Source: Wenzhouxiangella sp. 15190
GTDB taxonomy: Bacteria > Pseudomonadota > Gammaproteobacteria > Xanthomonadales > Wenzhouxiangellaceae
Direction of reading: 5' to 3'
DNA: 58,975 bases
NCBI RefSeq assembly: GCF_003417465.1
Contig: NZ_QVMV01000017.1
Span: forward strand, 1 to 58,975
In this document: in pieces, positions 18,177 through 27,357 of the stretch
How positions within the stretch are numbered: position 1 is the stretch's first letter
How the letters are laid out: the number at the start of each line of letters is the position of its first letter
Translations under genes and position numbers: made by a program
The notes under the pieces: model-generated
Databases searched by the model: none
Told to the model about the DNA's origin: nothing
The model's input: the letters and a program-made list of their open reading frames with translations, nothing else

Positions 18177-20744
18177 ATGCCACACGGAACCACCTGTACT
18201 GCACTGTCGAGCCTGATCCTTGCCGCTACAGCCGGCATCCTCGCTTCACCCGCCGACGTACTTGCCGCCCGGGGCGGGTCCTCGATTGGAACGACGGAAA
18301 CGGAGCCGGCCTCCAGCGACACCCTCCGAACCTTCCAGCCCGAAGACCTCTTGCGGCTGCACCGCGTGGGAGAGGTGCGCTTCTCTCCGGACGGCCGCAT
18401 GCTGGCTTTCGAGCGAGCCCGGTCCGCCCAGGAAGGCCCCATCGATCGCCTCCCGGAACGGCCGGAGCCCCGCTCGGACATCTGGATCGCGTCCGAGGGC
18501 GACGACGAAGCCCGGCGGCTGACTGACGGTCATACCGATGGCGCCGGCTGGTTTCATCCGCAATGGTCCCCGGACGGAGAGCGACTGGCCTTCCTCTCTA
18601 TCGACGGAAACCGCATCCGGACCTGGGTATGGGAGCGATCCACCGACGAGATCCGGCGCGTCACCGACCAACCGGTTCACCTGAACTCGGTAGGACCCCT
18701 CGTGTTTCGCTGGCTTTCGGCGGAAGAACTCGCCCTGGCCGTCCGGCCCGAGGGGGCACCGGAGCGCAGCCGCATGCTGGCCGACTTCACCCGTCCCGGG
18801 CTCTACGCAACCCGCAAATGGGAGGCCTCGTGGAGCGGGAAAGAGGTCACCGCCGATGTCCTGGATGCTGATCCGGGAAATGCCCCCGCCGCGGCACTCC
18901 CCCTCTCAGAGATAAGGATCTACCACGTTGACGGTGGTTCGGAGCAGTCGTCGGAAGGACGGTTCGGGCTGGCCTGGCCCTCGCCCGAAGGCCGCTGGCT
19001 CGCCACATTCTCGGAGCCGCCCGTGGGCACCGTCGCTTCCGGGCAGCCCATTCACCAGTGGTCGGCCTTCGGCACGCGACCCGGAGCCGCGCCTCTCGCC
19101 GGAGGAAACGGCGCCGGGCCTACACAGGCCCCCGCTGACGAGAACCTCCACCAACCTTTCTACAACACGCTCCAGTGGGCGCCGGACGGCAGCGCCTATG
19201 CCTTTCTTTTCCAACCCGCCCAGAAGGAAGGCGCATCTCCGGGCCGACGCCTGGCTGTCTATCGCCCGGTCTCAGGCGAACTCCGGACCTTCGGCAATCC
19301 GGACACCCGCATCGGCGCCCTGGCCTGGACCGGAGACTCAAGGCTACTGGTGCGGGCGGTTCGCCCCACGGAAAGTGACCGGGAAGCCCGCCCGGACTGG
19401 TGGCACGTTCCAGACCAGGGTGAATGGCAGAACCTCACCGCCGGGATCACCGACGTTCCAGGCGAACTGGTACCCGTACCCGGAGGTGCTGTAGGCATCG
19501 CCGATGGCGAGCTATGGAGAATCGGAGAGGACCAGGAGCCGGAGCGTCTCATGGATGAACCGGACCAGAAGCTGGGCGCGATCGTCTGGCCCTCGGCCAG
19601 CGGATTCCTCTCGGGCGGGGCCACGAGCCTGCGCTCGCCGGCGGAGCCATTCGGTGTCCTGGCGACTTCGGAATCGGGACGGGAGATCATCGTCGTCGAG
19701 CCGCAGGGCCCGGATACCCGGGAGATTGTCAGAATCCCCGTGCCCGAAGGAGAAGGAAGCCCGGCCGACGTAGCCCCCGCCAGGGCCGCCGCCGCGTTTT
19801 CTCGCAGCGATGACACGGGAACCTGGCTGTTCCGGCAGCAGGGCGCCTCGTCTGCCGGGCCGGCCGACCCGGACACCCTGCTGGCCGAAGACCGCTGGCT
19901 TGCCCGGATCGAACCGGGCCAATCCCGCAAACTCACCTATCCGGGCCCGGAGGGTGATGAACTCACCGCCTGGATCCTGCTGCCGCCCGACCACCAGGAC
20001 GGCCAGCGGCATCCGACCGTGGTCTGGTTCTACCCGGGCCAAAGCCAGCGGGACCGGGCACCCGGGGCCACGCGTCTGAACCGGCCGTTCGCCATCGCGG
20101 CGCTTCAGCTCCTGGCCTCCCGGGGGTATGCGGTGCTGTTTCCGAGCGTGCCGCTGGGCTCCGACGCGCCGGGCCGTCCCAATCTTGCCGAGTTCATCCT
20201 TCCCGCCGTGGACGAAGCGGTGGAGAACGGACTAACGGACGGCGAGCGTCTCGGCGCCATGGGCCACAGCTACGGCGGATACGGGGTGAATCATCTCATC
20301 AGTCAGACCGACCGGTTCCAGGCTGCCGTGAGCTCGGCCGGGGCCAGCCACTTGCGGTCACATTTCGGGACGCTCGACGCTCGCGGGCGATATGGGCACA
20401 TGGATCACCCCGAAGCCCTTCAGTTGAACGTGATGGGGTATTTCGAGTCGGGTCAGGGGCGCATGGGCGCGCCACCGTACCGGGTACCAGAACGCTACCG
20501 CAAGGCCAGCCCCCTCACCTGGGTCGAGGAGATCGACACGCCGCTTTTGATGATCCACGGCGACCAGGACTTCGTTCCCATCCAGCAGGCCGAAATGATG
20601 TTTACCGAACTGCTCCGACAAGGAAAGCGAGCGCGCCTGGTGCGCTACGCCGGTGAGGATCACACCGTGAAGGGCGGCGCCAACGTGCTGGATATGTGGG
20701 AGCAGATCTTCGCCTGGTGGGAAGCGTTTCTGGTGGAACAATAG
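18177..20744 (+). CDS. S9 family peptidase, large form (855 aa), exported
   Basis: A signal peptide covers roughly residues 1-31 (SSLILAATAGILASPADVLA). A long propeller region (FSPDGRMLAF, WSPDGERLAF, WAPDGSAYAF) precedes the hydrolase domain. The predicted triad is Ser698 in GHSYGGY, Asp798 in HGDQDFVP and His829 in GEDHTVKG. At 855 residues it is longer than typical dipeptidyl or acylaminoacyl peptidases, matching the group annotated as prolyl oligopeptidase or glutamyl endopeptidase-like. It probably degrades peptides in the periplasm with the other exopeptidases here. It has its own promoter and no operon partner. Confidence 0.92.
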   Translation: MPHGTTCTALSSLILAATAGILASPADVLAARGGSSIGTTETEPASSDTLRTFQPEDLLRLHRVGEVRFSPDGRMLAFERARSAQEGPIDRLPERPEPRSDIWIASEGDDEARRLTDGHTDGAGWFHPQWSPDGERLAFLSIDGNRIRTWVWERSTDEIRRVTDQPVHLNSVGPLVFRWLSAEELALAVRPEGAPERSRMLADFTRPGLYATRKWEASWSGKEVTADVLDADPGNAPAAALPLSEIRIYHVDGGSEQSSEGRFGLAWPSPEGRWLATFSEPPVGTVASGQPIHQWSAFGTRPGAAPLAGGNGAGPTQAPADENLHQPFYNTLQWAPDGSAYAFLFQPAQKEGASPGRRLAVYRPVSGELRTFGNPDTRIGALAWTGDSRLLVRAVRPTESDREARPDWWHVPDQGEWQNLTAGITDVPGELVPVPGGAVGIADGELWRIGEDQEPERLMDEPDQKLGAIVWPSASGFLSGGATSLRSPAEPFGVLATSESGREIIVVEPQGPDTREIVRIPVPEGEGSPADVAPARAAAAFSRSDDTGTWLFRQQGASSAGPADPDTLLAEDRWLARIEPGQSRKLTYPGPEGDELTAWILLPPDHQDGQRHPTVVWFYPGQSQRDRAPGATRLNRPFAIAALQLLASRGYAVLFPSVPLGSDAPGRPNLAEFILPAVDEAVENGLTDGERLGAMGHSYGGYGVNHLISQTDRFQAAVSSAGASHLRSHFGTLDARGRYGHMDHPEALQLNVMGYFESGQGRMGAPPYRVPERYRKASPLTWVEEIDTPLLMIHGDQDFVPIQQAEMMFTELLRQGKRARLVRYAGEDHTVKGGANVLDMWEQIFAWWEAFLVEQ

Positions 20745-20943
20745 CCGAACGTGTCGAGCTGCCCGACCCTGCAAGACAAAACCAGCAGCGGGGCTCCGGG
20801 CCGGTTGTGCCGTCAGTTCGCTGCAGCGAAGTCCTTCTGGTCTGGCTCGTCGTCTTTTCGGACCCTCTCCGCTACGGTGCTAGAATCCCGAAGACGATCA
20901 AACAGTTGACGACGATCGATCGTTCAACGGGAGCAGATCACCC

Positions 20944-21405
20944 ATGCCCGCCCAACAACTCCGCAAGTATCTCGAAGACAACGGCATCGACTACAAGCTG
21001 CTGGAACACGACGAAGCCATCACCGCCCAGGAAGTGGCCGCCGCCGCTCACATCCCCGGCCGGGAACTGGCCAAGACCCTGATCGTCAAGCTCGACGGCG
21101 ACCTGGCCATGGTCGTGCTGCGAGCAACCGACCGACTGGACCTGGACCTACTCAAGTCCGTGGCCGGCGCGCACACTGTCGAACTGGCCAGTGAAGACGA
21201 GTTCAAGAGCCACTTCCCCGAATGCGAGACCGGGGCCATGCCGCCTTTCGGCAATCTCTACGACATGCCGGTCTTGGCCGACGAGGGCCTGGCCGACGAC
21301 GAAACCATTACCTTCAACGCCGGCTCCCACACCGAGGCCTACAGCATCGCCTGGAAGGACTTCGAGCGGTTCGTCGAGCCCAGGGTCGCCCGGCTCAGGG
21401 ACTGA
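20944..21405 (+). CDS. YbaK/EbsC-family aminoacyl-tRNA deacylase
   Basis: The 153-residue product is a single YbaK/aaRS-associated domain: KYLEDNGIDYKLLEHDEAITAQEVA at the start, the strand-and-Lys segment GRELAKTLIVKLDG, and GAMPPFGNLYDMPVLAD in the substrate-pocket region. These proteins hydrolyse mischarged tRNAs in trans (Cys-tRNAPro, Ala-tRNAPro and similar). Which tRNA this one edits cannot be told from sequence alone. A TAGAAT box at 20881-20886 may be the -10 element, with no convincing -35. The gene converges on HMG-CoA reductase with 16 bases between stops. Confidence 0.88.
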   Translation: MPAQQLRKYLEDNGIDYKLLEHDEAITAQEVAAAAHIPGRELAKTLIVKLDGDLAMVVLRATDRLDLDLLKSVAGAHTVELASEDEFKSHFPECETGAMPPFGNLYDMPVLADEGLADDETITFNAGSHTEAYSIAWKDFERFVEPRVARLRD

Positions 21406-21421
21406 CCCGCTCTGCACATCC

Positions 21422-22990
21422 TCAACCCTGCGTGCGGGTGGGATCGTTGCGCCCGTACTGGTCGTGGCTGGATACCCAATCCAGAGAGGAGATGGCCGCG
21501 CCCAGGGAAATCTCGCCGGCGAGTACGGTGCCCGCGACGATTTCGGCGAACTTCATCACCTTGCCGGGGCCCTCGCAGTCCATCATGCGCAGGCTTTCGG
21601 ACTGTGTGGACAGGCCGGTTCCGCCCCCGATGGTGCCCACGATCAGCGACGGCAGCGTAATCGAAATGTAGAGGTCCTTTTCTTCGGTCAGCTCGGTATG
21701 AAGGATACCGGCGGAGGACTCCGCCACGTTGGCCACGTCCTGGCCCGTCGCGATGAAGATGGCCGTAATCGCGTTGGCCGCATGGCAACCGTTGTTGTTG
21801 GCACCCGAGAGCATGGAACCGATATTGGCGATCCTGGAGTGGGTATAGAGCTGTTCGGTGTCGGCGTCCATGACGTCGCGCAGCACCGCTCGCTTGACCG
21901 TACACTCGGCGGTGACGCGCTTGCCGCGCGTACGCATCGAGTTGATCATCGAAGCCTTCTTGTCGGTGGCGAAGTTGGACTCGAGGTAGAAGTCCTTCAC
22001 TTCCGCGCCGTCGAAGTTCTGCAGGATCCAGTTGCACGCGGCAAACGTTGCCTTGCCGACCATGTTCATACCGGCGGCATCGCCGGTGGTGAAGTTGAAG
22101 CGCGTGTAGCAGAAGCGGCTGGCCAGGTAGTAGTCGACGTACTTCAGCGACACGAACCTGTCGGATTCGGCACAGACTTCGCGCAGCGTTTCGGTGCGTT
22201 CCTTGAGCCAGTCGGCGAAGCGCCGGGCCGCGGCCGCGTTCTCGAAGGCGAACACCGGGGCGCGCTGCATGTTGTCGCCCACGACCGTGCACTGCACCCC
22301 GCCGCATTCGCGGATGACCCGCATGCCGCGGTTGTAGGACGCCACCAGCGTGCCCTCCGTGGTGGCCAGGGGCACATAGAACTCGCCCTCGGCGTGCTCA
22401 CCGTGGACATGCAGTGGCCCGGCAATACCCAGCGGAATCTGCGCCACGCCGGTGAAGTGCTCGATGTTGCCGCGCGTGGTCCCCGGGTCGAAGGAGTAGC
22501 GCGCGATGTGATCGATGTCGGCGCCGGTGCGTTCCTGGATGAAGCGCTGGCGCGCGGCGATGATGTCTTCACCGTAGTCGTTCTCGGCGTCGCGCGGAAT
22601 GGTCTCGGGCGAACGTTCGCCGGACTGCAGCGTGTCGGTGACCGACAGCGAGAGCGTGCCGAAGGATGAGGCGCGAAAGGACAGTTCGATGCGGTGCTCG
22701 CCTTCGGCCAGGGGTTCCATATCCAGCGCCAGCACCAGCAGGGTGCCGAGCGGAAAATCCAGCCCCTCGTCCGATGGAATCTCGGACGGCGCGAAGGGCG
22801 AGTGGCCGTCAACCGACATGCGAATGCGCTCGAGCGCGATGTCCTCGCCGTCGACCCGGACATGCTCGAGCGCCTCCAGCCGGGCCGGGCTGAGCCGGTT
22901 CTTGATCGAAAAGACGACGCCGCCATCGCTATTGCGCAGGCTCGAGCGATTGTAGAGGCGCTTGAGCACGGTCTTGGGTACGAAACGCAT
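21422..22990 (-). CDS. Hydroxymethylglutaryl-CoA reductase with N-terminal extension
   Basis: It reduces HMG-CoA to mevalonate. The catalytic core (about 130-520 of 522 residues) carries TTEGTLVASYNRG (Glu212), DAAGMNM, TDKKAS (Lys344), NNNGCHAANA, GQDVANV (Asp418), GTIGGGTGL and SSHDQYGRN (His509), matching class I enzymes. Residues 1-125 form an extra, beta-rich region I do not recognise, including GTLLVLALDMEPL and RIELSFRASSFGTLSLSV; no transmembrane segment is visible. The start at 22990 has a GGAGAG site five bases upstream, better than the upstream Met at 23044. No other mevalonate-pathway gene is in the window. Confidence 0.92.
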   Translation of the reverse strand: MRFVPKTVLKRLYNRSSLRNSDGGVVFSIKNRLSPARLEALEHVRVDGEDIALERIRMSVDGHSPFAPSEIPSDEGLDFPLGTLLVLALDMEPLAEGEHRIELSFRASSFGTLSLSVTDTLQSGERSPETIPRDAENDYGEDIIAARQRFIQERTGADIDHIARYSFDPGTTRGNIEHFTGVAQIPLGIAGPLHVHGEHAEGEFYVPLATTEGTLVASYNRGMRVIRECGGVQCTVVGDNMQRAPVFAFENAAAARRFADWLKERTETLREVCAESDRFVSLKYVDYYLASRFCYTRFNFTTGDAAGMNMVGKATFAACNWILQNFDGAEVKDFYLESNFATDKKASMINSMRTRGKRVTAECTVKRAVLRDVMDADTEQLYTHSRIANIGSMLSGANNNGCHAANAITAIFIATGQDVANVAESSAGILHTELTEEKDLYISITLPSLIVGTIGGGTGLSTQSESLRMMDCEGPGKVMKFAEIVAGTVLAGEISLGAAISSLDWVSSHDQYGRNDPTRTQG

Positions 22991-23123
22991 GATCTCTCCA
23001 AATCGCCGCATCCACCGGTCACGCCGGCCGGTGGTTTCTTCCACGAGGTTTCAGACGATCATAGGCCGTGCAACGAACGGGCATTTTGCTTCAGGTCAAT
23101 CAGATGCGCCGGACTCAGGTTCC

Positions 23124-24080
23124 TCAGCCACCGGCCGCCCGGGCCTTGCGCCGGCGCTTGTTGGCGGCGAAGGCGATGCCCTGGGCGTTGATGTCGAGGT
23201 CGAGCTTCAGGTGCGACCACACGCTGGCGTTGCGGCCGAGGTTGCCCCGGCCGTCGAGCAGCCCGGCGACGTAGTCGTACAGGCGCGGACGGCAATAGGC
23301 TTCCAGCTCCTCGTCGGGCAGGTCGCTGGCCTCGGCGTCGTCGCGCACTCGCTCGGCGAAATCCAGGTGGCGTGTGAGCTGCCCGGCCGCTTCGGCGATA
23401 TCGGTCACGGCCCCGAAGTGCGTCACGTAGATGCAGCTCGGTTGTTCATCCACCAGCCGGCGAATGGACTCGCGCGCCAGCTCGGGCTCGAAATCCGTCG
23501 GGCTGGTCGAGGGGAAGGCGAAGGTGCCCTCGCCCTGCAGGGCCGGGTAGACCAACCCGAAGGCATCGCCGGCAAAGATCGCGCCCGAGGCGCTGTCGGC
23601 GATGCAGAAGTGATGATTGGCGTGGCCGCGGGCGTGCAGGAAGCGCAGCTCTCGATTGCCGAAGCGAAGCGTCTGTTCATCCTCCATCACCTGCACGCGA
23701 TCCTCGTCCACCGGCTCGATGGTGCCGTAAAGCCGCTCGAACTCGTCTTCGCCGTAAACCGCCGAGGCGCTGGCGACCAGCTTGGAAGGGTCGATCACGT
23801 GGGGTGCGGCGCGCGGATGGGCCAGCACGGTGGCGTTCGGGCAGGCCCGGGCCAGCTTCGACGTGCCGCCGGCGTGATCCAGATGCACGTGCGTGATGAT
23901 CAGGTAGTCCACCTGCTCGGGGGTGAGCCCCTGGTCCTCGAGCGCGGCCAACAGCCGCGGCACCGCCGCGTTGGTGTTGTTGTCGACAAACGCCGCGCGA
24001 TCGCCTTCGACGATCAGGTAGGCGGCGGCCACTTCGGGGCGGTCGAGATAATGCGTGTCGATGGTGTGGATGTCGCTCAT
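23124..24080 (-). CDS. MBL-fold metallo-hydrolase
   Basis: The 318-residue product has the metal site THVHLDH (His64, His66, Asp68, His69), a second His motif HANHHF near residue 155, an Asp in IFAGDAFGL and a final His in VTHFGAV. This is the complete zinc-site order of beta-lactamase-fold hydrolases. The C-terminal third (about 220-318) is helical and ends NKRRRKARAAGG. No signal peptide. The substrate could be a thioester or lactone; it is not recognisable as glyoxalase II or RNase Z. Confidence 0.87.
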   Translation of the reverse strand: MSDIHTIDTHYLDRPEVAAAYLIVEGDRAAFVDNNTNAAVPRLLAALEDQGLTPEQVDYLIITHVHLDHAGGTSKLARACPNATVLAHPRAAPHVIDPSKLVASASAVYGEDEFERLYGTIEPVDEDRVQVMEDEQTLRFGNRELRFLHARGHANHHFCIADSASGAIFAGDAFGLVYPALQGEGTFAFPSTSPTDFEPELARESIRRLVDEQPSCIYVTHFGAVTDIAEAAGQLTRHLDFAERVRDDAEASDLPDEELEAYCRPRLYDYVAGLLDGRGNLGRNASVWSHLKLDLDINAQGIAFAANKRRRKARAAGG

Positions 24081-24102
24081 GCTGCAAGCCTACCATCGGC
24101 CA

Positions 24103-24357
24103 TCAATAGTGAAACCGGCACTGGGCGATCAACAGCTTTTCATGCTCAACCGCGTAGACCAACCGGTGTTCTCGATCAATCCGGCGGGACCAGAAGCCCG
24201 ACCAGTTCCCTCTCAACGGCTCCGGCTTGCCAATGCCCTGGAAGGGATCGCGCTGGATGGCGCGGATCAGTTCGTTGATGCGCTTGCCTTCTTTCGGGTC
24301 GGCCTTCTGCCAGTAGAGGTAATCGGCCCAGGCGTTGGCATGAAAACAGAGATTCAC
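24103..24357 (-). CDS. yoeB: YoeB-type toxin (Txe/YoeB mRNA interferase), no antitoxin gene adjacent
   Basis: The 84-residue product keeps the YoeB core: WADYLYWQ, KRINELIRAIQRDPF, GIGKPEPLRG, SGFWSRRI, EHRLVYAV and the C-terminal CRFHY. The catalytic Glu (KPEP), Arg (SRRI) and His-Tyr end are all present, so the ribosome-dependent endoribonuclease appears intact. The start is GTG at 24357. YoeB is normally preceded by yefM, but the upstream bases 24358-24464 hold no YefM-like frame. The antitoxin is therefore missing, distant or replaced by another protein. Confidence 0.87.
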   Translation of the reverse strand: MNLCFHANAWADYLYWQKADPKEGKRINELIRAIQRDPFQGIGKPEPLRGNWSGFWSRRIDREHRLVYAVEHEKLLIAQCRFHY

Positions 24358-24433
24358 TCGCGTTGAGCGTTCCGCTGCGGACCGCCCGGATTCTTGGGTA
24401 ACGGCGCTTGACTCGAAAACCCCGCGAACTCAG

Positions 24434-24456
24434 AATGGTTCCATTCCGGAACCATT
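24434..24456. promoter_or_regulatory. Perfect inverted repeat before the FitA-like gene (putative operator)
   Basis: AATGGTTCC (24434-24442) and GGAACCATT (24448-24456) are perfect 9-base arms around a five-base spacer, eight bases before the ATG at 24465. Placement fits autoregulation by the ribbon-helix-helix antitoxin encoded next. It could also act as an mRNA hairpin. Confidence 0.5.
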
Positions 24457-24464
24457 GCGCCGCC

Positions 24465-24752
24465 ATGCCCAATCTTTCGATCAAGAACGTGCCCGAAGAC
24501 GTGGTGGCGCGCCTGCGAGAGCGCGCCCGGGCCAACCATCGTTCGCTGCAGGGCGAACTGCTGGACCTGGCATGCCGGGCCGTGCAGGCATCCGACACCG
24601 CACTTGCGGGGAACAAGCAATCGCGGCGCGAATCCGCAGGCCACAGGACAATCGAGCAGATCGTCGCCGAACACCGCGAGCGGCAACCACTGCCCGTAGC
24701 CGAGGCGCCGAGTGCGGCCGAACTGATTCGCCGCGAACGCGATGCCCGATAA
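24465..24752 (+). CDS. FitA-like ribbon-helix-helix antitoxin (VapB family)
   Basis: The 95-residue product begins MPNLSIKNVPEDVVARL, an N-terminal ribbon-helix-helix of the FitA/Arc type that dimerises on DNA. HRSLQGELLDL is the second helix. The C-terminal half (IEQIVAEHRERQ to RRERDAR) is the toxin-binding tail. It overlaps the PIN-domain toxin gene by 11 bases, as in typical fitAB/vapBC pairs. The start at 24465 is chosen by family alignment; an earlier Met at 24435 falls inside the palindrome. Confidence 0.87.
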   Translation: MPNLSIKNVPEDVVARLRERARANHRSLQGELLDLACRAVQASDTALAGNKQSRRESAGHRTIEQIVAEHRERQPLPVAEAPSAAELIRRERDAR

Positions 24753-25173
24753 CGAACTGATCGTGGCCGAGCCGGCCGGTCGATACGCGCACAAACCGCC
24801 GCTGGTGGTCGACTGCTGCGGGCTGGCGGCCGTACTTTTCGACGAACCCGGGCGGGATTCCGCCGCGCTGGCCATGGCCGGCAAGGAACTGTTCGCACCC
24901 GAACTGCTGGACCATGAGATGGCCAGTGTTGCGCTGAAGAAATCGGCTGCCGGATACCCTGAAGCCGCCCGGCAGGCACTGGCCGACCTGGCAGCGCTGC
25001 AGCTCACCCGCTGCCGGGTCGATACCGCCGCGCAGTTCGAGCTGGCCGAATGCACCGGCCTGACGGCATTCGACGCCGCCTACCTGCAACTGGCGCTGGA
25101 GTTGCACGCGCCGTTGACCACATTCGATCAGAAGCTGGGCAAAGTCGCATCCAGGATCCTTTCCGACGCGTGA
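24742..25173 (+). CDS. PIN-domain toxin (FitB/VapC type ribonuclease)
   Basis: The 143-residue product has the PIN fold residues: Asp in [15 protein letters not shown], Glu in [13 protein letters not shown], Asp in [13 protein letters not shown] and Asp in [10 protein letters not shown]. These acidic residues bind the catalytic metal for single-stranded RNA cleavage, usually of a tRNA or rRNA. The start overlaps the FitA-like antitoxin gene, so the pair forms a type II toxin-antitoxin module. The protein begins about 20 residues before the first PIN strand, slightly longer than usual. Confidence 0.88.
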   Translation: MPDNELIVAEPAGRYAHKPPLVVDCCGLAAVLFDEPGRDSAALAMAGKELFAPELLDHEMASVALKKSAAGYPEAARQALADLAALQLTRCRVDTAAQFELAECTGLTAFDAAYLQLALELHAPLTTFDQKLGKVASRILSDA

Positions 25174-25228
25174 CGAGTTGCTCGTATGCCCTGAGCCTTA
25201 CAATAAGGAAAACATCCCGAAGATCTGC

Positions 25229-26374
25229 ATGCACTACAACCCGGCCGAACAGATTGATGCGGAACGGTGGCTGTCGATCCCCGAGGAAGAACGCCTCTAC
25301 GCCATCCAGTGCTGGCTCGCCGAGCTGACCGGTTTGGAACTTGAAGACTGCCTGCTCGAGGCGGTGCCCATTCTCGCGGTGGAAAACCAGGTGGCCATGC
25401 ACGACCCTCCGGTCACCCGCTCCACGCTGGAACGTCTGATGTACGGCGGCATCGACCGGATGACCGCAATCCAGGTGATGGGCGAGGTCATGGCCGAATC
25501 ATTGGGTGCAGTTGTTTCGGAGAACCAGGACTACGATTCGGACGCGTTCGCCCGGGCGTTGGAGCAGATCGATCCGGCGGAGATTGCGCTCGACGACCCG
25601 AACGACGAGGCGGCCCGAAAAGGCGCAGGCGGCGTGCCCGAATTCAGCGCCGATGACCGGCAAGTGCTGATCGACTTCGGCGATCGCCATGCCGACGACG
25701 AGGCCATGTCCTGGCCCGAAACCGCCGGCTTCCTGTTCGCCGTCCAGGCGTGCCCGGACCTGGTCATGCCGTCGGAGTGGCTCGAGATCGTTCAGGGTCA
25801 GGCGGTGTTCGCCGATCTCGACGAGGCGCAAGCGGTCAGCGAAGCACGCATGGCACTGATGAACTGGATTTCCGATTGCATCCGGCAGAATCGGCCGGCC
25901 ATTCCGGTCGACTGCACACCCGATGCGGAACCATTGCGCATCCTGGAAGCGGACAACAACTTCTCGCGCTGGTGCCGCGGCGTCACCAAAGGCCACGACT
26001 GGCTGGTTCAGAACTGGGATCAAGTGCTGAAGACAGACAGCGACGACGATCACGCGCAGGGCACGGCGCTGATCGTGTTTGCGTTCTTCACCGGTCGAAC
26101 CATGGCCGAGCGGGTGGTCGAGGAGTTCTCCCGGGACCCGGCGAGCAGCACTCCCACCCTGGAAGAACTGGCCAACAAGTTCCACGCGCTCATCGAACAG
26201 GCCGCGCTGGAATATGCCGCGATCGGCCTGGAATATCGCCAGATGCCGTCAGCGCCGCCGCCCCGGCAGCCGGTTCGCTCTGAAAAGATCGGCCGAAACC
26301 AGCCATGCCCCTGCGGCAGCGGCAAGAAATACAAGAAATGCTGCGGCCGACCCGGCGCGGGGCATCTTCATTGA
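25229..26374 (+). CDS. UPF0149 (YecA-like) protein with C-terminal SEC-C zinc motif
   Basis: From Met at 25229 ([15 protein letters not shown]) the 381-residue product has an N-terminal DUF1841-like helical region (about 1-90). A central UPF0149/YgfB-like helical domain follows (about 150-310, [30 protein letters not shown]). The C-terminus carries a SEC-C metal-binding motif [22 protein letters not shown] motifs bind zinc and often attach to SecA or nucleic-acid-acting proteins. The combination is unusual but not unique. Upstream codons from 25178 are not protein-like. No direct link to the preceding toxin pair is apparent. Confidence 0.8.
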   Translation: MHYNPAEQIDAERWLSIPEEERLYAIQCWLAELTGLELEDCLLEAVPILAVENQVAMHDPPVTRSTLERLMYGGIDRMTAIQVMGEVMAESLGAVVSENQDYDSDAFARALEQIDPAEIALDDPNDEAARKGAGGVPEFSADDRQVLIDFGDRHADDEAMSWPETAGFLFAVQACPDLVMPSEWLEIVQGQAVFADLDEAQAVSEARMALMNWISDCIRQNRPAIPVDCTPDAEPLRILEADNNFSRWCRGVTKGHDWLVQNWDQVLKTDSDDDHAQGTALIVFAFFTGRTMAERVVEEFSRDPASSTPTLEELANKFHALIEQAALEYAAIGLEYRQMPSAPPPRQPVRSEKIGRNQPCPCGSGKKYKKCCGRPGAGHLH

Positions 26375-26459
26375 CCACACCATGAGGCATGCGGGTGGAT
26401 TGTCATCGTGCCGTAAGACGGCGGTAGCGTCCGGCAAAATGCTCAAGCCGCGCCACGCA

Positions 26460-26714
26460 TCAGAACCGAAAGTAAACGAACAAGCGCCCCGGATTCTTCG
26501 AGTCCTTGTCGATGCGGTGATAGAGCTGCTTGATGTCCGGGCGCTCCAGGAACTTCAACACCCGCTTCTTGAGTTGCCCCGAGCCACGGCCGGGGATGAT
26601 CTCGACCTCCTTGATGCGCTTGTCCACCGCCTCGCGGATCACCCGCTCGAGTTCATGATCGATGGCGTTGCCGCGGTTGTAGATGTCATGCAGGTCGAGT
26701 TTCAGCTTGGCCAT
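26460..26714 (-). CDS. Small stand-alone Smr-domain protein
   Basis: The 84-residue product is a single Smr domain: LKLDLHDIYNRGNAIDHEL at the start and VEIIPGRGSGQLKKRVLKF in the middle, corresponding to the LDLHG and HGxGxG motifs. The usual HGKG is here PGRG, so a normally conserved His is replaced. Smr domains have nicking or DNA/RNA-binding activity in MutS2 and related proteins. Loss of that His may affect activity. It lies just before a methyltransferase gene with 19 bases between. Confidence 0.75.
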   Translation of the reverse strand: MAKLKLDLHDIYNRGNAIDHELERVIREAVDKRIKEVEIIPGRGSGQLKKRVLKFLERPDIKQLYHRIDKDSKNPGRLFVYFRF

Positions 26715-26733
26715 GGTTTCAGCCCCAGTCCAC

Positions 26734-27321
26734 TCAATCGCCCAGCCGGGCCGTGAAGCGACGCATCAGGCCGCGCGCACGGAACGAATCGGCATCGATC
26801 ACGAACCCGGCGCGTTCGACCGCGGCCACGGTGTCGCGGTTCGGATGGCAACCGCCGCTGATCCACGTCCAGGCCGGCTGGATCCCGTCGAGAAGCCGCG
26901 CACCGAAGGTTGAACGGGCCTGCACGTGCTCGAGCATCAGCAGCCGCCCACCCGGGCGAAGCACGCGCTTCAACTCGCGCAGCCCGCGATCGGCGTCAGG
27001 CACGCTGCAGAACACCAGCGAGGACACCATGCAATCGAAGCTGTTATCGGCAAATGGAATCGACTCGGCCGATGCGCAGACCAGCCGGGCGTCATGCCGG
27101 CGGCGATGCGCGCGATACAGGGCATCGAAATTGGGATCGAGCGCAAACAGCTCGACACCCTCACCGTAGTCCGGCAGCCCGCGCCCCGTGCCACAACCGA
27201 CCTCCAGCACCCACCCGCGGGCGCCGGCCACAAGCTTGCTGCGCCAGCGCTCGATCCCAGGCGCCAGGCGCATGAACAGGTCGTACAGCCACGGAATTTG
27301 CTCGATGCCCCTCATGGTCAT
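26734..27321 (-). CDS. Class I SAM-dependent methyltransferase (Methyltransf_11 type)
   Basis: The 195-residue product carries motif I LEVGCGTGRGL, an acidic LFALDPN after strand 2, motif IV-like FDCMVSSLVFCSV, and the RVLRPGGRLLMLEH strand. These match small methyltransferases of the UbiE/Methyltransf_11 group. The acceptor is unknown. It is followed in the same direction by the small Smr-domain gene and is the last core-like gene before the AT-richer island. Confidence 0.83.
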   Translation of the reverse strand: MTMRGIEQIPWLYDLFMRLAPGIERWRSKLVAGARGWVLEVGCGTGRGLPDYGEGVELFALDPNFDALYRAHRRRHDARLVCASAESIPFADNSFDCMVSSLVFCSVPDADRGLRELKRVLRPGGRLLMLEHVQARSTFGARLLDGIQPAWTWISGGCHPNRDTVAAVERAGFVIDADSFRARGLMRRFTARLGD

Positions 27322-27357
27322 TCGCTTTCAGAACTTGGGCCTGGATAATACACCGCC

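Noticed and set aside
20858-20886. Promoter for the YbaK-like gene
   Set aside because: TAGAAT is a fair -10 box but no -35 box at proper distance.
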